Below, piece by piece: positions 8,693-17,633 of a DNA stretch of 64,000 nt; the stretch's first letter is position 1, and each line of letters opens with the position of its first letter. Under the pieces are notes generated by a model. The model worked only from the letters and a program-made list of their open reading frames with translations, ran no database searches and was not told where the DNA came from. The translations under genes were made by a program, and so were the position numbers. Source of the DNA: Arenibacter sp. P308M17 (GTDB lineage Bacteria; Bacteroidota; Bacteroidia; Flavobacteriales; Flavobacteriaceae); NCBI RefSeq assembly GCF_003426735.1, contig NZ_QVON01000003.1, forward strand, positions 310,001-374,000, in the 5' to 3' direction.

Positions 8693-9679
8693 TTATTCCA
8701 CAAAAGAATCCGGCCAGGTACAGGGGTAGACCTTTTTCCCGTTTACCTCCCTAATCCATGTGTCAAAGCGGCGTTCCCCCTCCTTTAAAACAATTATTCT
8801 TGCCCCTTCTATAGGTGCTTTGTTATAGGTTTTTGTTTTGGTAACCCTACCATAGGCCAGGGCCAAATTGTAATGCACCCCAATATAATCGTTATTGTGG
8901 TCGTGGCCCACAAAGGTGCCCATCACATCCTTGGCTTCCAACATGGCGGCAAACATGCCCGTATTAATTTCAGGACCGCATTCCTGTTCTTTGCGCTTTC
9001 CTATGGCCTTTACTTTTTTGTTCTTCCATGCCTGGTAATACTCGGGTAAAGGAATATGAAAAAAAGCAATGGCCGGCAGGGGCTGGTTGCTGTTCAATTG
9101 GGTAAATTCCTTGCTTTTTTTCTTGTACCATCCCACCTGACTATGATCAAACCAGCCCCATCCGCCCACTTCGGGTTTTAGGGTACTGTAGGCATTGGAA
9201 TCCATGACGTAAATAAGTGCTTCGTTCTTATTATCGCTGCTGCGGACAGGATATACAAAATTGGAGTTGCCATAGGTATCCCCTTGATCATTATTTAAAC
9301 AGTAATTTAAACTCTGAAGGAAGTGGGCCACTTCCTTCCTGGATAGATCGGCCTGGGAATCATGATTTCCAAGGGTAACGATCCAGGGCATTTTGGCTTC
9401 GGTAAAAATAGCTTCAAATTCCTTATATGTTTTTTCCGGATTGCTATCTGTGGCAATATCCCCCGTTAAGACCACCAAATCGGGCTTTTCAAGGGACAAT
9501 ATTTTTTTAATGGTGGTAAAGGCATCCACATTTTTACCGCTCTCTACATTAATATGGGTATCCGTAAACTGCAGCACTTTAAATTCCTTATTGCCATTAA
9601 ATTGTAAGTGGGAAATGTCTTGGGAAAATACCGGGGTGGATAAAATAATTGTAAACAATAAAATAAATCTAAAACTCAT
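8693..9679 (-). CDS. Exported calcineurin-like metallophosphoesterase
   Basis: The 328-residue protein has a signal peptide (1-20, ending PVFSQ) and the metallophosphoesterase motif series in order: D40-x-H42 (FTDTHIN), GD at 73-74 (LTGDIATDS), GNHD 104-107, a late His in FFHIPLPEY, and GHDHNND. This is the dinuclear metal site of the calcineurin-like superfamily; overall it resembles the purple-acid-phosphatase-like, periplasmic Bacteroidota group. Substrates in the group vary (phosphomonoesters, diesters), so I do not name one. It is a single gene, with a family C element abutting its 3' end and a repeat-rich spacer upstream. Confidence 0.88.
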   Translation of the reverse strand: MSFRFILLFTIILSTPVFSQDISHLQFNGNKEFKVLQFTDTHINVESGKNVDAFTTIKKILSLEKPDLVVLTGDIATDSNPEKTYKEFEAIFTEAKMPWIVTLGNHDSQADLSRKEVAHFLQSLNYCLNNDQGDTYGNSNFVYPVRSSDNKNEALIYVMDSNAYSTLKPEVGGWGWFDHSQVGWYKKKSKEFTQLNSNQPLPAIAFFHIPLPEYYQAWKNKKVKAIGKRKEQECGPEINTGMFAAMLEAKDVMGTFVGHDHNNDYIGVHYNLALAYGRVTKTKTYNKAPIEGARIIVLKEGERRFDTWIREVNGKKVYPCTWPDSFVE

Positions 9680-10359
9680 ATGTAAAGGCAGTAATTGTGG
9701 TTAACAGTTTACAATAATAAGAAAGTAATTTCCTTTGGCATAATGGCATGATTATCTTTTTGTTATTATTGGGATTATAACCCAGCAATCCGTTTTTGTT
9801 TGAAAAAATAGATCGTCAAAGTTGGTGATTATCCTATCCTAAAGTCCTCCCCCTAGCCTCACCGTTGACGCGAGCGTCACGCTCGTGTTTATAAACTTTC
9901 CGCATAAAACAACTGGCCTTTGGTTTCAATCCCTTCCGTCTTCTCCTCCTAAGGTCGGAGAATCCACCTTCCCTTATAATTCGACTCCGCACAGCATAGG
10001 TCCAAAGGAAGTAGCTTTTACTTAAATCATTACAATTTACTTATTGAATTATGAACCCCTTTAGTAGCTCCCCCTCCTTGGGAGGGGGTTGGGGGGAGGC
10101 CCCAGCTGGCGCGAGCCTGCCTTAGTCGGCAGACAGGCGTCACGCCCGTGCCTACAAAAGCCCTTTAGCTCCCCATCCTTAGGGATAACTGTCCCGCTTT
10201 TGGGCAGGTAGGTTGGGAGGGGGGGGGGGTAGGGCTGTCCAGAAAACTATTTTTTATCTTGAATCTTATGCTTTGAAAATTAGGGTATTAAATAAATTTA
10301 GAGTGCAAGTATTTATTATATTAGAACTATCATTAACAACCACCTAAACAAAATAAAAT
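9680..10359. repeat. Composite repeat-rich spacer upstream of aqpZ
   Basis: This 680-base region holds a second family C arm pair (left arm from 9842, right arm about 10067-10101), with a family A hairpin (CGCGAGCGTCACGCTCGTG, about 9868-9886) and a TCCCTTCCGTCTTCTCCTCC unit nested between. Next comes a longer family A copy (about 10104-10160) containing GCCTGCCTTAGTCGGCAGAC, then a G-run of about eleven bases near 10219. The last 100 bases are A/T-rich and probably carry the aqpZ promoter. No gene is apparent. Confidence 0.75.
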
Positions 10360-11049
10360 ATGAAAAAATTGGTCGCAGAATTTATTGGAACCTTATGGTT
10401 AGTATTAGGGGGGTGTGGAAGTGCCGTGTTGGCCGCCGCATATCCAGAATTGGGAATTGGCTTCGTAGGCGTTGCCATGGCCTTTGGATTAACCGTGCTT
10501 ACCATGGCTTATGCTATTGGCCATATTTCGGGATGTCATTTAAATCCGGCCGTATCCATTGGGTTATGGATAGGCGGCAGGTTCGATAAAAAAGAACTGC
10601 TTCCCTATATGGTGGCCCAGGTATTGGGAGGTATTGCGGGAGCTGGCATTTTATATCTTATAGCTAGTGGAAAATCCGGATTTGAAATTGGAGGCTTTGC
10701 TGCCAACGGATACGGCGAACATTCCCCGGATGGATATAATATGATGTCCGCCCTTATTACGGAAGTGGTGATGACCTTTATGTTTCTCATCATCATCTTG
10801 GGAGCTACGCACTCCAAGGCCCCTAAAGGTTTTGCCGGACTCGCCATAGGTCTGGGCCTGACCCTCATACATTTAATAAGTATCCCTGTAACCAACACCT
10901 CTGTAAACCCGGCAAGAAGTACAAGTCAGGCTTTATTTGTGGGGGATTGGGCCATGGGCCAATTATGGCTATTTTGGGTGGCCCCAATTGTAGGGGCTAT
11001 TTTGGCCGGATTGGTATACAAGTATATTTCCCCGGAAAAAACAGCCTAG
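10360..11049 (+). CDS. aqpZ: Aquaporin Z, water channel
   Basis: The 229-residue protein has six predicted membrane helices and the two half-helix NPA motifs of aquaporins, HLNPAVS (NPA 62-64) and SVNPARS (NPA 183-185). The selectivity-filter Arg186 directly after the second NPA and His171 in the fifth helix favour a water-selective AqpZ type over a glycerol facilitator. Length matches E. coli AqpZ. It probably equilibrates water across the inner membrane under osmotic change. It is a single gene enclosed by repeat-rich spacers; the next gene is also a membrane channel. Confidence 0.95.
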   Translation: MKKLVAEFIGTLWLVLGGCGSAVLAAAYPELGIGFVGVAMAFGLTVLTMAYAIGHISGCHLNPAVSIGLWIGGRFDKKELLPYMVAQVLGGIAGAGILYLIASGKSGFEIGGFAANGYGEHSPDGYNMMSALITEVVMTFMFLIIILGATHSKAPKGFAGLAIGLGLTLIHLISIPVTNTSVNPARSTSQALFVGDWAMGQLWLFWVAPIVGAILAGLVYKYISPEKTA

Positions 11050-11476
11050 CACATTTTAAAGTAAAAATATAGGTTTCACTGGTAAGTTGCTCCCGATAGA
11101 AATATCGGGACATTTCTCCAGTTGGCGCGAGCCTGCCTTAGTCGGCAGACAGGCGTCACGCCCGTGCCTACAAAACTTTCAAATGCACTTTATAAATCCA
11201 TTCCGCACAAAATACCTTTGTTTGGGCTTGCAATCCCTTCCGTCTTCTCCTCCTTTGGTCGGAGAATCCACCTTGTCCTCCCGCAAAAAAGCGGGACAGG
11301 CTCTCTCAAGAGGGGAATTTAGTTGAAACCTTGAACTTTGAACCTTTACCCCCTTTACACTTATGCCAAACACTGATTAATATATCAAATAAAAAGGGAA
11401 TTATTATATTTAGGGGCAGTATAGAACATTCTATACTACCGCTGACCTTTATTGGAACTATACAAAACAACCACCT
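11050..11476. repeat. Composite repeat-rich spacer between aqpZ and bestrophin gene
   Basis: The spacer carries a family A unit at about 11118-11176 almost identical to the one at 10104-10160, then CAATCCCTTCCGTCTTCTCC, a small palindrome TTGTCCTCCCGC...GCGGGACAGG (about 11272-11302) and a CCTTGAACTTTGAACC unit. The same order of units recurs at 13630-13850, so these modules move or are copied together. Short open frames here are repeat-derived and not credible genes. Confidence 0.72.
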
Positions 11477-12448
11477 ATGTATACAGGAAAAGTATATCGA
11501 ATTATCACCATGGCAAAATGGACACGGTTTGAAACCCTCCGGTTTATTTTCATAATTGTTTTATGGGTACTGGCCTATTATTTTCTGGATATGAACTGGT
11601 TCAGAATTCCATGGACACCAATGGCCCTTATAGGTACGGCCGTAGCTTTCGTCATCGGATTTCAAAATAATGCCGTCTACGATCGTATTTGGGAAGCTAG
11701 AAAAATTTGGGGCGGAATTGTCAACACCTCCCGCACCTTTGGCATTTTTGTTCAGGATATGCTCTCCAAAGAGAATGCCAAAGAGGCTATAACAGAAGAA
11801 GCCGTCCAAGCAGAGGTGAAAATCCTGACCTATAGGCATATTGCCTGGATGACCGCATTAAGACACGCTATGCGGCAACCAAAGCAGTGGGAAACGACCA
11901 GCAATGACAAAACCAATAGGGAATGGGGCATTCAACCTCCGGAAAAAAAATCTTCCCTAAAGGAAGATCTAGGTGCCTACCTCTCCCAGGACGATCTTGA
12001 ATATGTAATATCCAAGGACAATGCCCAGACTGCTATATTATATCTGCAATCCCATCATCTGAGAAAATTAAAGGAAAACGGTATGCTCTGGGAATTTTCA
12101 TTTCTAGAACTGGAAGGCCTTATCCAAGAACTCCTAACCGTGCAAGGGCAGACGGAACGGATTAAAAACTTTCCATACCCCAGACAATATGCTTCCCTTA
12201 ACCACTATTTTATGTGGCTTTTATTACTGCTTATACCTATGGCCATGGTGCCCCAATTTGTTGAAATAGGCCAGGGATTTGCTGACAAACACCCATTGTT
12301 GGGCGACCTGTTCATATTGTTCTCCATTCCAGTGTATACCTCCGTGGCCTGGATGTTCCATACCATGGAAAGAATTGGCCGTACAGGAGAAAATCCTTTT
12401 GAGGGCACTGCCAATGACGTTCCCATCTACTATTGCAAGGGGAATTGA
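11477..12448 (+). CDS. Bestrophin-family ion channel (RFP-TM)
   Basis: The 323-residue protein matches bacterial bestrophins: four membrane segments with hydrophobic stretches at about 18-60 and 235-290, an early WTRFETLRF segment, the VAFVIGFQNNAVYDRIWEAR region seen in bacterial homologues, and a charged cytoplasmic middle (about 90-225). Bacterial members form pentameric cation- or anion-conducting channels; ion preference is not readable. I chose ATG 11477 because the following residues already align with the family start. Aquaporin lies upstream, separated by repeats, so co-regulation is uncertain. Confidence 0.9.
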   Translation: MYTGKVYRIITMAKWTRFETLRFIFIIVLWVLAYYFLDMNWFRIPWTPMALIGTAVAFVIGFQNNAVYDRIWEARKIWGGIVNTSRTFGIFVQDMLSKENAKEAITEEAVQAEVKILTYRHIAWMTALRHAMRQPKQWETTSNDKTNREWGIQPPEKKSSLKEDLGAYLSQDDLEYVISKDNAQTAILYLQSHHLRKLKENGMLWEFSFLELEGLIQELLTVQGQTERIKNFPYPRQYASLNHYFMWLLLLLIPMAMVPQFVEIGQGFADKHPLLGDLFILFSIPVYTSVAWMFHTMERIGRTGENPFEGTANDVPIYYCKGN

Positions 12449-13172
12449 AATTGATCTTAGGCAAAACCTTGGTGAAGACAAAAAGGACGTTCCTTCCCAA
12501 TTTCCGGCAGAACAAGGGGTTCAATTTTAATTCTGAAGGAACCTGCTGAGCAAAATCTCCCGACTTTCGCGTTAAACAACAAGCCTTCGGTCTCAATGTT
12601 GGTGAGTATCCTGCCATAAAATCCTCCCCTAGCCCCTCCCAGGGAGAGGGATATGGTTCTCAATAAAATTTTCCGATTTATTCCTATCAATGATCTTTTT
12701 AGTCACTTCGACAGAGTCCCTTTTCGGGACGACGAGAAGTCACATATACTTGCCGGGAGCTAGATGTGCCATTTAGCTCATGTTATATTTATTTTAGGGG
12801 TAGTCGTGAACCTTCGGATTAGCTTCGCTGAATCTTCGATTTCTCAAATGCATTCGAAATGACGGCCTGGAAACCTTCGATTTATATATAACAGAAACCT
12901 TTAACTATCCCCCTACCAGTATCGTATTTGTTATGCACCTCAAAATTAAATTTTTGAAATAATGTCATTTTATCCACATGAAGAATAAAATTTCTTGGGT
13001 GTCGAGGAGACAGAAGAAATTTTTTAATTTACATCAAATCAATGTCTTGTAATTATTTTTATGTGGAACTCACGTTAAGTAAGATTAGAAAAAAATCTCA
13101 ATCTTAAACCAGTTTAAGTTTATTCCAAACTAAGCATCTGATCTTTGTAAGGTAATATTAAACGTTTTAAAA
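12449..13172. repeat. Spacer of 724 bases with families C and D
   Basis: A family C half element (ATCCTCCCCTAGCCCCTCCC and onward) sits at about 12619-12652 beside a GCCTTCGGTCTCAAT unit. A family D palindrome (GTCACTTCGAC...ACGAGAAGTCAC) spans about 12702-12742, and a related CTTCGGATTAGC / TTCGAAATGACGG hairpin lies at about 12808-12870. The last 270 bases before the AhpD-like gene are A/T-rich with no repeat; GATCTTTG near 13139 loosely resembles a -7 box. Confidence 0.65.
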
Positions 13173-13613
13173 ATGGAAAAAAGAATCAATATCAACGAAA
13201 CGGAACCTCAGGCATATAAGGCCATGTATGCGTTGGATGGATATTTAAGTACCACCCAATTGTCCAAGATCCAGAAGGAATTAATTAAAATCCGTGCCTC
13301 ACAAATCAACAAGTGCGCTTTTTGCATAGATATGCATACCAAAGACGCCCTTAAACATGGGGAAAGCATGCAAAGGATCTTTTTGTTGAACGCCTGGCGG
13401 GAGACAAATCTCTTTACAGAGGAAGAAAAAGTAATTCTGGACATTACGGAGCAAGTCACTTTGATCCATAATGGTGGTTTATCCGATAACACCTACAAAA
13501 ATGCAGCGCAATTTTTTAACAAAAACCAGATCACTCAAATAATAATGGCTATCGTTACCATAAATGCCTGGAATAGAATTGCCATTAGTACGCATTTGGA
13601 GCTGCCAAAATGA
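13173..13613 (+). CDS. Carboxymuconolactone decarboxylase / AhpD-like protein
   Basis: The 146-residue protein has the AhpD core motif with Cys48-x-x-Cys51 and His55 (KCAFCIDMHTKDA), the redox pair that gives alkylhydroperoxidase-type or disulfide-reductase activity in this family. It matches single-domain members in length. A role in peroxide defence is plausible from the family, but no peroxiredoxin partner is nearby. ATG 13173 is supported by the family-like N terminus. It is a single gene between repeat-rich spacers. Confidence 0.88.
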   Translation: MEKRININETEPQAYKAMYALDGYLSTTQLSKIQKELIKIRASQINKCAFCIDMHTKDALKHGESMQRIFLLNAWRETNLFTEEEKVILDITEQVTLIHNGGLSDNTYKNAAQFFNKNQITQIIMAIVTINAWNRIAISTHLELPK

Positions 13614-13882
13614 TACCCGTCCCCCTCCCCGCTGTCACGAGCCTGCCTTAATCGGCGTCACGCTCGTGCTTAAATAATTTGGGACAAAAAGAACCTGGGC
13701 TTAGATTTTCAATCCCTTCCGTCTCCTCCTCCTTGTCCTCCCGCGGAAAACGCGGGACAGGCTTAACCAAGGGAAGGAGCTATTATTCACGTCATTATGG
13801 ATGTGACTTAACAATCCGTTTTTGAACCTTGAACTTTGAACCTTAACCCACTGTGAACTGTTTACTGGCCACTGTTCACTAT
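13614..13882. repeat. Composite palindromic spacer at the 3' end of argH
   Basis: It contains a family A copy (about 13630-13672, CACGAGCCTGCCTTAATCGG then CGTCACGCTCGTG), CAATCCCTTCCGTCTCC, the TTGTCCTCCCGC/GCGGGACAGG palindrome (about 13732-13763), GAACCTTGAACTTTGAACC, and an ACTGTGAACTG/CACTGTTCACTA pair reaching the argH stop. It is the same module order as at 11118-11346. It may act as transcription stop for argH, but no simple U-tract hairpin is present. Confidence 0.68.
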
Positions 13883-15163
13883 TTAAGAGATCTTATCCAT
13901 TTTCTTTCTGATCTCTGCCAGGCAAAGATTGCCAAAACTGCCCTCGTGGGTATGCCTAACGTCTCTTTTGGGAGTAAAGGTACCCTCGTTGATCTCTTTG
14001 CCCATTTTTTTGTAGGCATCACGGAAGGGCATACCACTCAGCACAAGTTCATTCAGGGTATCCACACTAAACAGATAGTCATATTTGGGATCGTCCAAGA
14101 TATTTTCGTTTACCCGTATCTCCTTTAAACTGAAGGTCATAATCGCCAAACAGGCCTTTAGGTCCTGAATAGCAGGTACAATCACCTCCTTTACCAATTG
14201 CAGGTCCCGATGATAGCCACTGGGTAAGTTGTTGGTGATAAGAATCAATTGGTTGGGTACGGTCTGGAGTCGGTTGCACTTACCGCGTACCAGCTCAAAC
14301 ACATCCGGGTTCTTTTTATGGGGCATAATGCTGGAACCTGTGGTAAGCTCATCCGGAAAGGAGACAAAATTAAAGTTCTGGCTCATATACAGGCAGATGT
14401 CCATCGCCATCTTGGAAAGTGTGGCGGCAATACTGGCCATACCAAAGGCGGCTGCCTTTTCTACCTTGCCACGGCCCATTTGAGCGGCCACCACATTATA
14501 TTTCATAGTCTCGAACCCCATTTCCTCTGTAGTAAAACTACGGTCTATTGGGAAGGAACTTCCATACCCCGCAGCACTTCCCAAGGGATTTTGGTCGGCT
14601 ACCTTATAGGCGGCATCCACAAAATAAAGATCGTCTACCAAACTTTCGGCATAGGCGGAGAACCATAGTCCAAAGGAAGAGGGCATGGCAATCTGTAAAT
14701 GGGTATAGCCCGGCAACATCACCTTTTTATGTTTGTCTGCCAAATTTAATAGGAGGTGGAACAAATCCTTGGTCTGTTCCTTGATCTCTGTCAATTCATT
14801 TTTAAGGTACAAATGCATGGCCACCAAAACCTGATCGTTCCTGGAACGGGCAGTGTGTATCTTTTTACCGGCATCACCCAACCTTAGGGTCAGTAAGAAC
14901 TCGATTTTGGAATGCATATCCTCAAAGCTATCCTCTATGGTAAAAGTGCCGTTTTCGATGGTCTTGGCAATTTTATCCAGCTCGGTCACCAGGGAATCGG
15001 TTTCCTTAAGGGTCAACAAACCTATTTTGCCCAGCATTTTGGCATGTGCCTTGGAGGCAATTACGTCGTATTTTGCCAAAAGCAAATCCAGTTCCCTATC
15101 ATTGCCCACAGTGAAATGGTCTATCTTTTTGTCGGTGCTAAATCCTTTGTCCCAAAGTTTCAT
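13883..15163 (-). CDS. argH: Argininosuccinate lyase
   Basis: The enzyme splits argininosuccinate into arginine and fumarate, the last step of arginine synthesis. The 426-residue product has the fumarase/aspartase superfamily signature GSSIMPHKKNPD carrying the catalytic serine loop, as well as HTARSRNDQV and GYTHLQIAMP for substrate binding. I start at the ATG whose complement is at 15161-15163 (MKLWDKGFSTDKK), which matches the family N terminus; the longer in-frame start at 15202 adds 13 atypical hydrophobic residues. It is the distal gene of the cluster, with about 290 bases including a small repeat between it and the deacylase gene. Confidence 0.95.
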   Translation of the reverse strand: MKLWDKGFSTDKKIDHFTVGNDRELDLLLAKYDVIASKAHAKMLGKIGLLTLKETDSLVTELDKIAKTIENGTFTIEDSFEDMHSKIEFLLTLRLGDAGKKIHTARSRNDQVLVAMHLYLKNELTEIKEQTKDLFHLLLNLADKHKKVMLPGYTHLQIAMPSSFGLWFSAYAESLVDDLYFVDAAYKVADQNPLGSAAGYGSSFPIDRSFTTEEMGFETMKYNVVAAQMGRGKVEKAAAFGMASIAATLSKMAMDICLYMSQNFNFVSFPDELTTGSSIMPHKKNPDVFELVRGKCNRLQTVPNQLILITNNLPSGYHRDLQLVKEVIVPAIQDLKACLAIMTFSLKEIRVNENILDDPKYDYLFSVDTLNELVLSGMPFRDAYKKMGKEINEGTFTPKRDVRHTHEGSFGNLCLAEIRKKMDKIS

Positions 15164-15408
15164 TTTTATATCAATTATCAATAAACAATAAGCAATAAAC
15201 AATGCTTTTGTTAACGGGTTAATTCAATATTTACTATTCTCGTTTAAGATCCAATTTTTTATAGGTCAAATGTAATTCGCCTTTAAACTCTCTATTAGAT
15301 TGGTAAGTCTGTTTTGGCTCGGTTCATTTGATGATTTTTATTCCCTCCTGTCAAGGCCGGAAGCTATTTATTAATATTTCATTTTTAAAAGATCGGGCAA
15401 TACACCCC

Positions 15409-15430
15409 TAAGGTCCCCTCAAGGGGACAA
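15409..15430. repeat. Short family C-like palindrome within the arginine cluster
   Basis: AAGGTCCCCTCAAGGGGACA is a compact palindrome between the deacylase and argH. Its CCCTCAAGGGG core recurs, extended, inside leuS at 57335-57350. Confidence 0.5.
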
Positions 15431-15451
15431 TCTATTGATTTTACACTGGAA

Positions 15452-16516
15452 CTACTTCAAAAATCCTTGTAAAATTTGAATATACAAATCTATTCCCTCT
15501 TCAATTTCGGCTATATATATAAATTCGTCCGCGGAGTGACTACGGGTGCTATCGCCAGGCCCCAATTTGAGCGACTGGCAGTTTAATGCCGCCTGATCGG
15601 ATAAGGTAGGTGAACCATAGCTGCTTCGGCCCAAGGCCAAGCCCGACTTTACCAAGGGATGGTCCTTGTTGATGGAAGAGGAATTTAAGCGCAACGAACG
15701 TGGCCTTACCTCACAAGGGGCTTCGGCAGTAAGTATATCCGCAATTTCCCTATTGGTATAGCAGTCATTTACCCGCACGTCTATCACCAAATCCACATGA
15801 CCCGGCACAACGTTGTGCTGACTCCCCCCACTGATCTGGGTTACCGTAAGCTTTACTTCTCCCAGTACTTCCGATACCTTGGGGAACTTATAGTCCTTAA
15901 ACCACTGCAATACCTCTATGGAATTGTAAATGGCATTATTATGGTTGGGATGGGCGGCGTGTGAGGGTGTCCCACTTACCTTGCCCTCAAACACCACCAG
16001 GCCCTTTTCGGCGATGGCCAAATTCATCAAGGTGGGTTCGCCTACTATGGCCACATCTATTTTCGGAAGGATGGGCAACATACTGTTCAGGCCATTGGGG
16101 CCAGAGCTTTCCTCTTCCCCAGAGGCCACTAGCACTATATTATGGCTCAGATTTTTCTGGGAATAAAAATGGGTGAAGGTAGCGATCAAGGATACTAGGC
16201 AGCCCCCGGCATCGTTACTGCCCAGACCAAATAATTTCCCATCCTCAATATGTGGATGAAAGGGATCCTTGGTATAGGCCGAATTGGGCTTTACCGTATC
16301 GTGGTGGGAGTTGAGCAACAGCAAAGGCTTGTTCCCATCATAGTATTTGTTAAAGGCATATACATTGTTCTTCTCCCGTTTAAAAGGGATGTCGAAATGT
16401 TTGAACCAGGCTTCAATAGCATCGGCCGTCTTATCTTCTTCGGAGGAAAACGACCGGATTGAAATCAGTTCCTGTAACAATGCAATAGCCTTTTCCGTAA
16501 GTTGTAGTTGATCCAT
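15452..16516 (-). CDS. M20-family deacylase of acylated arginine intermediates (ArgE-like)
   Basis: The 354-residue M20 peptidase-family protein shows the dinuclear zinc ligands in order: H71/D73 in NSHHDTVKPN, bridging D102 in GSNDAGG, and the catalytic/metal Glu run in SGEEESSG (134-136). By position in the arginine cluster it should remove the N-acyl (acetyl or succinyl) group from N-acylcitrulline or N-acylornithine. Because the carbamoyltransferase here is the N-acyl type, N-acylcitrulline is the more likely substrate. Its start is 2 bases from the argB stop, which implies co-transcription. The exact acyl group is unresolved. Confidence 0.87.
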   Translation of the reverse strand: MDQLQLTEKAIALLQELISIRSFSSEEDKTADAIEAWFKHFDIPFKREKNNVYAFNKYYDGNKPLLLLNSHHDTVKPNSAYTKDPFHPHIEDGKLFGLGSNDAGGCLVSLIATFTHFYSQKNLSHNIVLVASGEEESSGPNGLNSMLPILPKIDVAIVGEPTLMNLAIAEKGLVVFEGKVSGTPSHAAHPNHNNAIYNSIEVLQWFKDYKFPKVSEVLGEVKLTVTQISGGSQHNVVPGHVDLVIDVRVNDCYTNREIADILTAEAPCEVRPRSLRLNSSSINKDHPLVKSGLALGRSSYGSPTLSDQAALNCQSLKLGPGDSTRSHSADEFIYIAEIEEGIDLYIQILQGFLK

Positions 16517-16518
16517 GT

Positions 16519-17298
16519 TTATAAGGTAATGGTGGTAAACAAAGTAGCATTGGGGTTTAACATATCCAAATCCCCAATACAGACCTTGCCCACATTTTTA
16601 TGTAGCGCATGGAAACAATTTTCCAATTTGGGAAGCATGCCATCCGCAATAATTTTTTGTTCCAATAATTCCTGATAGTTCTTAGGTTCCAGATGTTTTA
16701 CTACCGAGGTTTCGTCCGAAATATCCATCAGCACCCCTTTCTTTTCAAAGCAATAGTAGAGGGTGGTGTCATAATTTCCGCTCATCCCAATGGCCACTTC
16801 AGAGGCGATGGTGTCGGCATTGGTATTCAGCAACTGCCCTTCCCTATTGTGGGTTATGGCACAAAACACCGGAACAAAGTGGGCCTGCAATAATTTGTCT
16901 ATAGCTTCTGCATTTACTTCCTCCACATCCCCCGCAAACCCGTAGTCGATTTCCCGAACCGGTCTTTTTATGGCACGGATGGTATTGCCATCGGCCCCGC
17001 TGAGTCCTATGGCATTCGTACCCCTGGCCTGCAATTGGGCCACAATATTCTTGTTGGCCAGGCCGCCATAGACCATGGTGATTACTTTTAGCCCTTCCTC
17101 ATCGGTAATGCGCCTTCCTCCTACCAATTTGGATACTATCCCTAATTTTTCGGCGATCTGGGTCGCTAATTTGCCTCCCCCGTGCACCAATATTTTAGGT
17201 CCTTGCATGGCCGAAAAGGAATCCAGGAATTTGTTGAGCTCCACTTCGTTCTCAATAACGTTCCCTCCAATTTTTATTATAGATAGTTTTTGTTTCAT
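16519..17298 (-). CDS. argB: N-acetylglutamate kinase
   Basis: The 259-residue amino-acid kinase has KIGGNVIE and HGGGKLATQI, the glycine-rich ATP- and phosphate-binding motifs, and the C-terminal KLENCFHAL region of acetylglutamate kinases. It phosphorylates the acylated glutamate carboxylate, the second committed step of the pathway. The length is that of arginine-insensitive short forms lacking the extra N-terminal helix. A family C-like palindrome (17297-17331) touches its start codon, so the leader is repeat DNA. Confidence 0.93.
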   Translation of the reverse strand: MKQKLSIIKIGGNVIENEVELNKFLDSFSAMQGPKILVHGGGKLATQIAEKLGIVSKLVGGRRITDEEGLKVITMVYGGLANKNIVAQLQARGTNAIGLSGADGNTIRAIKRPVREIDYGFAGDVEEVNAEAIDKLLQAHFVPVFCAITHNREGQLLNTNADTIASEVAIGMSGNYDTTLYYCFEKKGVLMDISDETSVVKHLEPKNYQELLEQKIIADGMLPKLENCFHALHKNVGKVCIGDLDMLNPNATLFTTITL

Positions 17299-17331
17299 AG
17301 GCCCCTCCTAACCTTCCCCAAGGGGAGGAAT
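17297..17331. repeat. Family C variant palindrome at the argB start
   Basis: AGGCCCCTCCTAACCTTCCC then CAAGGGGAGGAATTATCC forms an imperfect hairpin. A close variant (AGGCCCCTCCTAAATCCTCC onward) is found in frame inside leuS at 57590-57631. Confidence 0.7.
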
Positions 17332-17633
17332 TATCCTCTATTTAGTTTTACAATTACTGTGTTTCATTTTCCCCCGATGGCGTGAACGTCACGCTCGTGC
17401 CTATAAACCTTTCATTTAATCAACCAGCCTTCGGTTGTAATTCCTTCATTGAGGTCTCGACTCCGCTCGGACCGGACAATAATTCGTCATTGCGAGCTTG
17501 CCTACCGATAGGTAGGTGCAGCGTGGCAATCTGTTGATATATTCAAGAGATTGCTTCGTCCCTTTCGCTCCTCGCAATGACGGACATTAGACATTTGCCA
17601 TTGTTCACTGACAACTGTTCACTGTTCACTGTG
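17332..17633. repeat. Repeat-filled spacer inside the arginine cluster
   Basis: Between argF' and argB lie a family A hairpin (GCGTGAACGTCACGCTCGTG, about 17380-17399), a CCAGCCTTCGGTTGTAATTC unit, family E (AGGTCTCGACTCCGCTCGGA, about 17452), and a complete family B palindrome of about 100 bases (17484-17583) whose ends are CGTCATTGCGAG and CTCGCAATGACGG. It ends in ACTGTTCACTG tandem units abutting the argF' stop. The spacer interrupts an otherwise tight operon. Confidence 0.75.

Noticed and set aside
10215-10230. Run of about eleven G as a phase-variable tract
   Set aside because: It lies in repeat DNA about 130 bases from the aqpZ start, with no promoter spacing or frame it could switch, and long G-runs are prone to sequencing error.
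11087-11326. Short open frames in the spacer after aqpZ
   Set aside because: They are translations of palindromic repeats that recur elsewhere in other frames.
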